Assembly (NCBI RefSeq): GCF_024362695.1
Contig: NC_065424.1
Coordinates: 2,144,786 to 2,208,785 of the forward strand
Direction of reading: 5' to 3'
Origin: Pectinophora gossypiella
Lineage: Eukaryota > Arthropoda > Insecta > Lepidoptera > Gelechiidae
DNA length: 64,000 bases
Both the position numbers and the translations under genes were made by a program. Shown piece by piece: positions 47,101 to 60,012 of the stretch (positions are counted from its first letter, which is position 1; every line of letters starts with the position of its first letter). The notes below the pieces were generated by a model that saw only the letters and a list, made by a program, of their open reading frames with translations, made no database searches and had not been told where the DNA came from.

Positions 47101-50100
47101 ATCTTTATCCAGTAACATAGTAACATATTAACACTTTGAATCGTCATATTTTACATAGCGAACGTCTCATACGCCTAAAACTACTGCAGCTTCTCACAAC
47201 CTGTATAGCCGGGGAAAAGAAGCTGCACGAAAAATCTCGACACAGTCCCTAGACGTTCTTTAAAAAAAAAACCTATTTTATTATACAATTGAGTAATTTA
47301 GCTGGCTAATATCAGTTCTCAGACAGTTAATCCCATGCATTCATATCTTCTAAATAATCACTAAGTAAGGGATCACTTACTTTTTCGGACAATCAGATGA
47401 TTCAAGCCTGTAACCTTACCAAATGGCAGATAGGATTAGAGTACAAGAAACGACAATTTGAAAATAAAGCAGCCAATGTTGCTAATTCCTGTAAACACCA
47501 TCTTATTTTATTTTAAGTTATATTTGTCATTTTCTTATCCGCCGAAAAGGAAAGGGACGAGTAATCGACAAGCATAAAATTTATGGAACACACGTCAATT
47601 TTAAGCACAAATCTAAAACATCCGTCTAAAAATTGTACATTGGCCAATAACCCGACAGAATTAAGTTGACAGCACACATCAAACGGTTTGCATACCAGCG
47701 AGATACCTTTTTGATTCGCCCGGGTTATTCATTCATTTACTCATTCTTTCTAAAATTAAGAGCTGTCTATCATCCGTCCCTTTCCTTTTCGGCGGATAAG
47801 AAAATGACAGGTATAACTAAAAGTAAAATTAGAAGATGTCTGCAGGAATCGAGGCCATTGTCTTTAATATTAAAGAGTTTTTCTAAAAAGCAACATTCCC
47901 ACTTTGGGAACATTCCTGGGGACCGCATGTCACATCATCAGGCGAGATTATGGTCAAACGCAACTATATTCATCATCATCTCTCTAGCATTATCCCGTTT
48001 TCCGCGGGGTCCGCTTACCTAACCTGAAGATCAGGGGGGTTAAAATAGCCACGTCGAAGCAATTCACCTAAGAAAGCAATATTGCTATTTGACATTTGTT
48101 TGCATTGCGCACTTACTTTTATATTCGCAAACGACAAATTGAAATATTGCTTTCTTAGATGAATTCAATAAAAAACGAAACTTTATTATCAATTAAAAAA
48201 AAACTTAAAAAACTCACGAATATACAGAACTCCGCCATAAAAGTCATCAAGTAGAATGTACGTACTAATAGTGATCCCATAAAGATACTATGGAAGAAGA
48301 TATTCCAATATGTTAATATTGGATACGGATCTGTAATAAAATCACGGGATAAATAACTTCTTCTTCTCTCGTGTGGGTTGAGAGGTGGATTACCAACCTC
48401 ATCAACCCTGGTGTCACGGTTACTATTGAGCCGCCAAAGGCCCCTGACATGGCTCAAGTAACGACTACTTACATCAGTAAGTAGTAACCGGGACCAACAG
48501 CGTAACGTGCATTCCGAAGCACGAATCATCTTACTTTTGGACAATCAGGTGATCAGCCTGTAATGTCCTAACCAAACTAGGGATCACAAAGTGATTTTTG
48601 TGATATGTCCCCACCGGGATTCGAACCCGGGGCCTCCGGATCGTGAGCCTAACGCTCAACTAATGGACTACAGAGGCTGTTGATGAATCATATTCATCAG
48701 GAACGTTTCGGGCAAGGAAGCAGGAATTTGAAACTTTATATCTTTAATAAGTCCACTGCTGACAATATATCCTAAGAATTTGGTTTATCTGGTATAATCG
48801 AAACCAGAGTTAGGAGGGTTCAAACAATCGACGAAACGTTTCGAGAAAAGGTAGATAGTGCCCTGCCCTTGCGCTTCGCTTTGCTCGTCTTGGCGGGGGC
48901 ACTGCCGTTGCCCCAGATAAATACTTGGTCGGAATCGGCGTCCGAAACACGTAATATACGATCCCGACGACCCGATTACTCAAGCCATAGAGGCAGCCAA
49001 TGAGCTCGCGACACCAAACACTTCAGGACCCCGATACCGACCCCGCCGGCGTGGTCGACGACTTCCCTCAATCAGCCCTTATCGCTATCGACCCACTAGG
49101 GTCGATTAATTCTTTCAAATATTATTCCTCTCAGACGATGCCCTGAGCTTAGTTTCGCGCCCAACTGGGCACCCTCAGGCCTGTTGTCTTAAACGTTGTA
49201 CCGGGTGAGAGCCTTCAGCGCTCCCCATTTGTCCGGCCAAGTAGTTAATGCTATCTAGAGCAAAGGCATGTACTCACTATACCAACACGCGATGACTGGT
49301 CCCTTAAGGTAATCCTCGACATACAATTTTATTTTAAGGTTAGTAATGGACCGGAACAAATAGTAGATAAAGTTGGAGATCACGATTGCGCAACTGTCAC
49401 GCCCTGGTTCTATCTGCAAAAGACACCAGAAAACCATGAAACGATTGGCCATGTCAGAGGCCTTCGGCGGCTCAGTGATAACCCTGACACCACGGTTGCT
49501 GATGTTGGTAATCCATGTCCCAATCCACATTTATTTATTTATTAATTATTACAACACCATCACTTTTACATGGTTTTTGTTTTTATAGCACTTACCCGTG
49601 TTTAGGGAAACTCACAAAGAGAAAATTTAAATCGAAAAAGATTTATATTTTAATTTTCTATCTAGATGGCTATCAACCGAGAGAACAGGCTGGTTTTCGA
49701 AGTGGCTACAGTACATGTGATCATCTCCAAGCTCTTAAAACAATGATTGAAAAGTGTAATGAGTACCAGATCCCGATCATCATTGCATTCATCGACTACG
49801 AAAAGGCATTCGACTCTGTCGAACCTTGGGCGGTCGAAAAAGCCCTTGCGGATTGTAGAATCGATGAACAATACATTTCCCTAATGAAACATCTACAGAG
49901 CAACGCTACAGCATGTGTGAGTCTGCACAAGAAGACCCAACAGTTCAGGCTGGGTAGAGGAGTACGCCAAGGGGACACTATCTCCCCAAAACTGTTTAAT
50001 GCCGCACTTGAAAACGTCTTCAAAAATCTAGCCTGGGACAATATGGGCATAAACGTGGATGGAGAAAACCTTACCAATTTGCGCTTCGCAGATGATTTGG

Positions 50101-53100
50101 TGATATTCTCAAGTAATATACCAGATATGTTGGTCATGCTCAATTCCTTGCAAAAGGAATCAGCTAAAGTTGGGCTAAAAATCAATGAGAGCAAAACTAA
50201 AATCATGACCAATATCCTTACCCACCAGTATTGTCTACCGGTTGAGGTCACGTCGGAGTATATCTACCTGGGGCATAAGATCACGCTAGGCAGCGAAAAC
50301 CAAACCGCAGAAGTGGAGAAACGAATCGCTCGGGCGTGGGCATCCTTCGGCGCCAACGCAAGTATATTACGTAGCAAGATGTCAATGCACTTAAAACGAA
50401 GAGTCTTTGAGCAATGTGTTCTGCCAGTATTCGTATACGGAGCCGAGACCATGACCCTAACTGAGAAATCCGCAGAGAATCTCCGTGTTGCTCAAAGAGC
50501 AATGGAAAGAGCTATGCTCGGCATTTCCTTACGGGACCGGAAGAGAAATACTTGGGTTCGATCTAAAACCAAGGTTAGGGATGTGGTAAAAGTAATTGCC
50601 GAACGCAAGTGGAGATGGGCGGGACACATTGCTCGAATGAGCAAGGAAAGATGGACCCGGAGATTGTTAGAGTGGCGCCCACGAGCATTCACAAGACCGA
50701 GAGGAAGACCACCAATGAGATGGAAGGACGACATTGTCCGGCACGCAGGATATGGCTGGATGTCGATAGCCCAGGATCGTCGGAAATGGAAAAACATGGA
50801 AGAGGCCTACGTCCAAAATTGGATATAAATCTAGGCTGATATAGATAGATAGATAGATAGACTATTTCTGTCGAAGTATTTGTAAACGCCCAAAGCTGTT
50901 GAAGTATTTAAGTAAACGTATAATGTATTTCTCTCTCTCTCACGCCTTACGTTTCACGGCAGTGTTGTGTTTTTGCTCGTTCCCGAATAAATCCAAATGT
51001 ATCCTTTAATTCGTTTATTTTATGCCCATAATCCTTCTAAAGCAATAAAAGCGGTTACACCGAGTCAAATATTTTAAATACGAAAATTACAATAATACCA
51101 CACTATGATGTTATTTATTATTTGAGGAGCTCGGTGGCGCAGCGGTTAACGCGCTCGGTCTGCGATTGTTGAAGTAAAGCAACTTTTGCGAAGGCCGGTC
51201 ATAGGACGGGTGACCACAAAAAAAAAGTTTTCATCCCGAGCTCCTCTGTGCTTCGGAAGGCACGTTAAGCCGTTGGTCCCGGCTGCATTAGCAGTCGTTA
51301 ATAACCATCAATCCGCACTGGGCCCGCGTGATGGTTTAAGGCCCGATCTCCCTATCCATCCATAGGGAAGGTCCGTGCCCCAGCAGTGGGGACGTTAATG
51401 GGCTGATGATGATGAGTTGTCACATAAAATGTATGTTTTTGTAGATGTTTTTAGTCTATTACAAAAACGACACGTAACTAGGAGGTCTTAAGTGCAACCA
51501 GTTAATTTACTACTTTGCAAGAAACTGACTGGACTTTTGCAGCTTACCGTACTTACTACTTTTATACCAACAGTCCGACGCAGCATACTATAATGCCAAA
51601 CTTGTAATGACTTTACACCCGTCTGCTCTCTCTTCTGCACAAAAGAGCCCATGAATGTTGCAAAAAAGAAGTCTCTTGTGGATTCTGAGATCAATTACTA
51701 TTCTCATCAACCGTGGTGTCAGGGTTATTAGTCTTTGACTACATACTTAATTATTTACTTAAGTAAATATTTTTAATAATTTAAGCACGTAATAATGGGT
51801 TCTTACCGCGTTACAATGTAATATTTTTAATGGTTTTAGTGTTATGTAACCCACCGGCATTCGAGGCCGGGAGCTCGGGATCGTGAGCCCAATGCTCAAC
51901 AGCTAGACCGCGGAAGCCGTTATGCACCCTTTTAGGGAATCTGTAAAACGAGGTACCTACAGCTGATATAGAAAAATAAATAAATAACCTGTCGGTCAGT
52001 ACTTCTTGATGTCAATAAGTGGACGACTGGCGGGCCGCTAATGGATTCCGCTAACAGGTCTAAATCCCAACCCTGAAAATATAATTCAATTATAACGCTG
52101 GCTTCACAGGAGCCGTGGTAGCTCAGTAGGTAGAACGCTTGCCTCTCACTTTGAGGTAGCAGGATCGAATCCAGCACAGGCATAAAGCAATGATTGTCGA
52201 ATTTGTTTTCGAATTCATGTTTGGATCATAAATGGTTATCACGTGTTCAGCAGCGAAGGAAAACACCGTGAAGAAACCCACATTCCCGAGAAATTCACTT
52301 TCGAAGGTATGTGACCTAACCTGTATTGGACTTGTTTTCCCCGTGTTGGAAGGTCAGACAGGTAGTCGCTTCTGTAAAAAACCGGACCTGCCAAATCTTC
52401 AGGTTAGGTAAGCGGACCCTGTGAAAAACTAATGATAATGCTAGGGGGGATGGTATTGCTGGCTTCATATAGTGCGTGATATTGCGGACGTGTACCAGCT
52501 TGAATCACGCAACTGTCAATACATACAAGAACCTTATTCTCTACCCATCTCACAACATCATCATCATCATCATCTCTTCTCATCTTGTTGTACTAATAAT
52601 TCAGGGTCCGTTACTGAGCTGCACGCGGACTTCAATGCGGCTAAGACGGCATTTCAGTGCCACAGGAAGGCGCCAAAGACTCAATTCCCGAAATAGAAAC
52701 ATTGGTTCATTATACATTGTTTTAAGTTTACGCGGTTATTATCATAATTAAAACACATAATAACGGGTTCTTACCGCGTTTAAAGTAGGGTCATCGCGGG
52801 TCATCAGTCATCCCGTGATCATGGCACTTGCAACAGTGTCGAAATATCGGGAGTCTCATATCCCTGATTTAAACGCGGTAAGAACCCGTTATTATGTGTT
52901 TTAATTATTGGTTAATTATGCTTCAAAGTACGTTTTTTGGCTATATTGACCGCATGGCTGAGAATATAAGCATTCTATATTTTTATTCACTTCCAGTCAG
53001 CGACTTAGTTATGTGAAGTCGATTAACAACTGAATTTGACATAATATTATGACTTAAGTAACTTAAGTTTATGACTTACGTAAGCGTAATCTATAATTTC

Positions 53101-56100
53101 ATGGTTTCGTTCAAGAGTGTAACTTATATCTGATTCAAGATATACGAATATTATATACGACAAACACAATAGATAGACGAGTCCGAGAAGTAGTTGTACA
53201 TATTTTAAAATCTGAAAATACGTCATTTATGTAAATTATTGACAATTAAGTTGTATTTGTTAACAGCCTCCGTGGTCTAGTGGTTAGAGCGTTGGGCTCA
53301 CGATCTGGAGGTCCGGGTTCGATTCCCGATGGCGACATTGTCGAAATCATTTTGTGAGATTGTCCTTTGTTTGGTAAGGACTTCTCAGGCTTGAATCACC
53401 GATTGTCCGAAAAAGTAAGATGATTCCGTGCTTCGGAGGGTACCGTTGGTCCCGGCTATTAGCCGTAAAAACACCTCCACCAACCAAGCAGCGTGGTGGA
53501 GTATGCTCCATACCCCTTCCGGTTGATTGAGGGAAGGCCTGTGTCCAGAAGTGGGACGTATATAGGCTGTTTATGTTATGTATGTTAAGTTGTATTGGTT
53601 ATCATTGGCTCATCATCATCATCAGCTGGAAATCGCCCATTGCTGAACATAGGCCGCCCCCAAGGCTCACCACAATAACCAATCTTCTACTGCTCGCATC
53701 CAACCACAGAATAGAAAAAAGAGAATACCCAAGTAGGCGCGAAACGCGCGCCATACAAGTATGAGCAAATAGTTCATACTTCGACTTTGCACTCCACTCG
53801 TCCGCTACGACCCACGAAGCTCCGCGATACTAATATTAAAAGATCGTCATGTGCATTATCAACCTATAGACTGCCGGCCTAAAAATCAAATATCATCTAC
53901 ATAAACATCCCTCCTTATCCCAGGAAAGCTAAAAAGCTTAGTGTGATCGGATATTTATCAAAAAAAAAACTTTTGTATGCAGTATCTGAGGAGCTCGGTG
54001 GCGCAGCGGTTAATGCGCTCGGTCTGCGATTGTTGAAGTTAAGCAACTTTCGCAAAGGCCGGTCATAGGATGGGTGACCACAACAAAAAAAAAAGTTTTC
54101 ATCTCTAGCTCTTCCGTGCTTCGGGAGGCACGTTAAGCCGTTGGTCCCGGCTGCAGTCCTTAATAACCATCAATCCGCACTGGGCCCGCGTGATGGTTTA
54201 AGGCCCGATCTCCCTTTCCATCCATAGGGAAGGCCCGTGCCCCAGCAGTGGGGACGTTAAAGGGCTGATGATGATGATGATGATGCAGTATCTTGCGAAA
54301 ATTAATGATATAATTGTAGCCTGTAACATAAAATATACATTGCCGGGAAAGTGGCTATGGAATTTGAAAAGCAATTCTGCTATCGTAATTATCTGTTTGC
54401 AGGAGTGTCTAGTAGTAAGTAATAGACCGGCGACAGTTCTCATATAGAATGCGCGTTAGGGCCTTTCCAACCTTCCGTGCATCAAACGATTTCCCGACAC
54501 CTTCTGGAGGTCTTCGGTCCATTCGGTCGGTCTGGGGGTCCGGTTAGTGGTCGCCATTCGAGAACCTTACAGCCACATCCGTTCTACGAGCGAGCCCAGC
54601 TGCCATTTCAGTTTAGCAATTCTTTGGGCTATGTCAGTAACCAGTGGTAATCAGTGTTGCCCTCTGGGTAAATTTTCACTGAACTCTGGCCTTTTTTGGT
54701 GAGCTGCGGCACCCATATACCTTTATGTTTTCCAACTAAATATTAATGTGTGTATATTCTAATGTTGTAGATGTATGTGTGTCGTAGGTTTTACCTAAAT
54801 AAACTTTTTTTTTTGACTTGATTCGTCTGCGGATCTCCACAATCCTAAGCAGACCGCGTCAAAAACTGCGAGCATAGCCTTTCTACCGCCCTTTGAATGG
54901 CATTTAGCTTTATATTTACTACAAGTTCTAAAATAAAAAAAAAGGAAAGAAGAGACATACCCTCCAAACAACTTTTCTGAACAATATATCATAAAACAGT
55001 CCCACAGCAACCCACAACACAGCGTAATATACTATCCATTCATATGCTCCGTACTGTATTACGCTATTCTTTACCCAATTGCGTCTGAAATCACCAAAAA
55101 ATCACTTAAGTACCTAACTATTTAACCAAATATTGCTAATTCTTTTTTATATTGTTTACTAACATAGAGTAAGAATATATTAACCCTCCCTATCCCTCCA
55201 TAGGGAAGGCCCGTGCCCCAGCAGTGGAGACGTTATTGGGCTGGTGATGATGATGATGATACTAACCCTATGAGTCTTTTAGAATAGAATAGAATAGAAT
55301 AACTTTATTCCCAAAACAGTGAAGGTTACAAAAGCATTTACATAAATTAAGTTTAACAATTTGTGACTAGTAGCTAACACTGCCCAGGAAAATGGGACTG
55401 ACTCAGCATATTGTTGCTAAGAGAATTTGTTATTGTTGCTATATATATAAATAAGTAAAGTTAACAAAGTACTAAATGAAAATCACTTGAATAAATAAAT
55501 AATTTATTATTATAACTTTATATCGTATGTATAATACTTACAAAAAGTAGTTCAGAGGAGCTATTTGAAACCAAGGGTATTTAGATGATTGATCCAATCG
55601 TACATAATAATTACAGTCAAAGAAATATCTTTTTGATGTATTAGATGCATGCGAACCAAAGGAGTAATACTTTGTGAAGTTCATAAATTCCTCAGTGGTT
55701 AAACACTGAACATCATATTGAAAGGGCCAGGGACTTTTTATTATGCGCTTGTTGCACCTGCAAACACACAGACAAGTCAACAATCATCAATTTAAGAGCC
55801 ACACTCTTGCCGGTGCAGCATTTTCCATGCTACTTTTTTAGGGAAAAATAGGGCAGTGGTTTCCCTCTTGCCTTTCGCCCCGCAGTACTCTGACGCAAGT
55901 GGGATGGCGCCCAGAGTAGTCTATTACAAAGCCATACTAGGACTCCTGCCCAGTGTGTGTTGTAAAGAGACAAGTATGAATATGAAGTGACTCGTCAGTC
56001 TCATGTGACAAAAATAATACAGGGTGTTAGTGACCGGGTGAGAGCCTTCAGCGCTCCCCATTTGTCCGGCCAAGTAGTTAATGCCATCTGCGGCAAATCT

Positions 56101-59100
56101 ACAATAAGTCACGTCAAAAAAAAAAAGTGTTAGTGACATCGTAACGAACACTGAGGGGGATGATACAGACCATGATTCTGAGTTAATATCAAGTGGAATT
56201 TTCCGTTGCAAAACTATAAAACTGAAAAAAACAAAGCAATAGTGTTGCAAAACACTACAATTTGCATGAGTTTTTCTGCAGGAAGTTCTGGAAGTATACC
56301 AAAAGAGAAGCAATATAGGTCTAATAGCAACATGGTTCTATTCATAATGTGATCAAAATATCAAGCAGCAATTATTTCTAATTACGCTTCCGCCATTATA
56401 TTGTATTATTGAATAAAAGGGTAGTTTCCAACTAGTCAAATTAGTTACTTTTTACTAAACGTCAAAACACGAAATTACAATGGAATTTGTATGAAAATGC
56501 AACCTGTGACGTCATAGAAAAACGTGGCAAAATGTCGCTACTTTATTATTACATTTTTCTTTATTAAAATTCTTAAGTAAGTTCCATAGGAAAAAGAAAA
56601 CGTTTTCTATAAGCTTTAGATCTGTTTTTATTTAGTAATCAGAATCTTTGACCTGAAACTACCCAATTTACCCGAGCAATGAGAAAAAAGGTAATTACCA
56701 CGTTAAATCTCGACAACGCCATCTATATTATTTTTGGAAAACGAAGCCTGGCAAACTATTCAAAATTCTAGATAAAGTAAATTCAATTCATCTTTTTTGG
56801 GGTTATGTATACGTTTTTACAATAAAATACCAGATATTTTAAATTTGTCAGAGAATAAATTTAAAGCTCACGTGAAGCTTACTTTATGTAAAAAAGCTTA
56901 TTATAAGATTAATGATTACATAAATGATAAAAAATTCTGGTATTGAATGTGTTCCTCTAGTTATTAAATAACTTATATATAACACCTTGCGAAATGACGT
57001 AAATTCAAATATGTGACATTGACTTTCAACAAGTTTATCCATGATAATTACGTTGAATAAATGATTCTGATTTCTGATTTCTGAAAGTCTGACTTACCGT
57101 ATCCAAGGGGTCTTGTACAGAAATCCTTCAATTGTGTAATGCAAGAGCAAAGACAATAGATCGACACCAATTACTAGTTGAAATATTGCGCAAATAACAA
57201 TTTGACAGCCTGCGCCTGCGGGACATGTATTTATTTATTTATTTATTTATTTATTTGGAGAACAAACAGATATAGACTTAAAAGCTAGATACAATTTGCG
57301 TTGTAATGTTTAGAATATGAAGCCTATATCCTCAACATTCTCACTGCAGGGGTAAAATGTCATGATGGATTAAGCTGTTAAGTCATAGATTTACTACTGC
57401 GTAGATTGAACATGCAAGAGGAGCTCGGTGGCGCAGCGGTAAACGCGCTCGGTCTGCGATTGTTTAAGTTAAGCAACTTTCGCAAAGGCCGGTCATAGGA
57501 TGGGTGACCACAAAAAAAGTTTTCATCTCGAGCTCCTTCGTGCTTCGGAAGGCACGTTAAGTCGTTGGTCCCGGCTGCATTAGCAGTCGTTAATAACCAC
57601 CAATCCGCACTGGGCCCGCGTGGTGGTTTAAGGCCCGATCTCCCTATCCATCCATAGGAAAGGCCCGTGCCCCAGCAGTGGGGACGTTAATGGGCTGGTG
57701 ATGATGAGATTGAACATCAGCGCTGAAAAATTGGGACGCAAAGTTACTGTTTATATAGCGACGTTGACAGTAATTTACCTCAGTGCGCGATTAGGCGCCG
57801 AACTGTCAACAAGGGAAGTGCGTGAAAAATAGAAGCTCAAAGCGAAAAAAGAATGGCTGTTTGCCTTTTTAATTTTCGCAGTACAGCCCACCAAAATTAT
57901 TGCGCGCCAAAATCAACCAAGACTGGTTCACCCTGGCCGCCAACTAACTTCATCGGGTTAGATTGCTCATACCGGGTGGCCGTAAACAACATATTTTATT
58001 TTAAGGGGCTGAGGGGTGCCACTTTGAGGTATCGCACCACCTAAATATTTTACTAGGGCCGCCACTGACGGTGCTAATTCCTACGTGATTTATTTCTGTC
58101 ATTTTCTTGTCCGCCGAAAAGGAAAGGAACGGATGATACTCGTAGACAGCTCTTAATTTTAAAATGATTCCGTGGATGAATTAATAGTTGGTCGATTCCT
58201 GCATCTCTCCGCTCCTTTCCGCCCAGCTCCGCGTCAATGGAAAAGCAGCCTAAGTCATGTCGGTTTTTTTTTTTAAATTTATTTACTTAATTAAACTTTT
58301 GAGTATACAGTTGAATTAGGTATTTTAGTTGGTAGCCCTCAGACGTCACTAGACGAAACGGCCTCCGTGGTCCAGTGGTTCAAGCGTTGTGCTCAAGATC
58401 CGGAGGTCCCGGGTTCAAATCCCGGTGGGGACACATCACGAAAATCACTTTGAGATCCCTAGTTCGGTTATAGAACATTACAGGCTGATCACCTGATTGT
58501 CCGAAAGCAAGATGATCCGTGCTTCGGAAAGCACGTTGAGCCGTGGGTCCCGTTTACTACTTACTGATGTAAGTTAGTAGTCGTTACATGAGCCATGTCA
58601 GGGGCCTATGGCGGCTCAATAGTAACCCTGACACCAGGGTTGATGGGGTTGGTAATCCACCTCACAACCCACACGATAGAAGAAGTCACACGCACAGTTG
58701 CACGTATTGATAATGGCACGTGAAGTGTCCGGGGTGTAGTGATGTGTTGTTATTTACCGTCCACGCACCTTGAAATAGAGGAACCATTTTCGAAGCAAAA
58801 ATATGTTCATCAGGACTGTATGCAGCAAGGAATACATGCAGATAGTTGACACATAGACCATTTAATATCACGTTCATACAATACATGAGTAAGAATCTGT
58901 AAAAAAATGGTTATAAATAGAGCTTTTCACAGACAAAAATTGCCTTTTTCACGGAAGGGGTGCGGGGAAGATTGAGCGTACAGCGCAATAATAAAATAAC
59001 GAAAGGACTGAGTTTAAAAAAAACTAGTTATTTACATTATAAAAATAGACTAATCAAATATAAAATAAATAATTAAAAACAATAAAACTAACGGCCTCCG

Positions 59101-59969
59101 TGGTCCAGTGGTTGAGCATTGTGCTCACGATCCGGAGGTCCCGGGTTCGAATCCCGGTGGGGAAATATCACAAAAATCACTTTGTGATCCCTAGTTTGGT
59201 TAGGACATTGCAGGCTGAACACCTGTATACATGTCCGAAAGTAAGACGATCCGTGCTTCGGAAGACACGTTAAGCTACTCTTACTAATGTAAGTACGTAG
59301 TCGTTATATGGTTCACGTCAGGGGCCTTCTTCTATCGTGTGGGTTGTGAGATGAATTACCAACCCCATCAACCCTGGTGTCAAGGTTATTATTGAGCCGC
59401 CATAGGCCTCCGACGTGATTCATGTAACGACTACGTACTTACATCAGTAAGTAATAACCGGGACCAACGGCTTAACGTGCCTTTATTGGTAACGGGGCTA
59501 TTTTCACACATAATTGTCTTTTAGTTAGGAATTGCTCTGCAGCGTGGGCCAAAATCAAACATATTTTCAAAGACTTACTTTGCCACACTGTACGCTTGTA
59601 AATAGATCATTTGAATCTTGTATGACGCAGTGACGTAACAACGGTAATAGCATAGTCTTTCTGACTCATTGCAGGGGATGGACCGTCGAACCATTTTCTG
59701 TTTCTCAAACTGTAAACAAACCAAATACACATGAACACCTTTTTATAACCTATGCTCACGACTGTATGACTGTTTGATTTTGCCGCATAAATTATAAGTG
59801 TAGGAAGGGACTTCGTCATCTTCAATTAGACACTCTTATTTTATTCGTCTTTTATTTCTGATCACACCCACGCTACGCAGCTTAACAATTCGCCATCTTA
59901 TATGTATATTCTAAAAAAAAATACATCTTCCGCTTCCTCTTTCCGTCTCTCTCTCTCTCTCTCTCCCTC

Positions 59970-60012
<43 letters not shown>

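Noticed and set aside
49515..49659. First part of the 437-codon open frame as part of the retrotransposon protein
   Set aside because: It translates SINE-I 3' sequence and AT-rich DNA; RT homology only starts near 49670.
52746..52906. CRISPR-like or bacterial inverted repeat
   Set aside because: A single palindromic element in an insect intron; there is no repeat-spacer array anywhere in the window.
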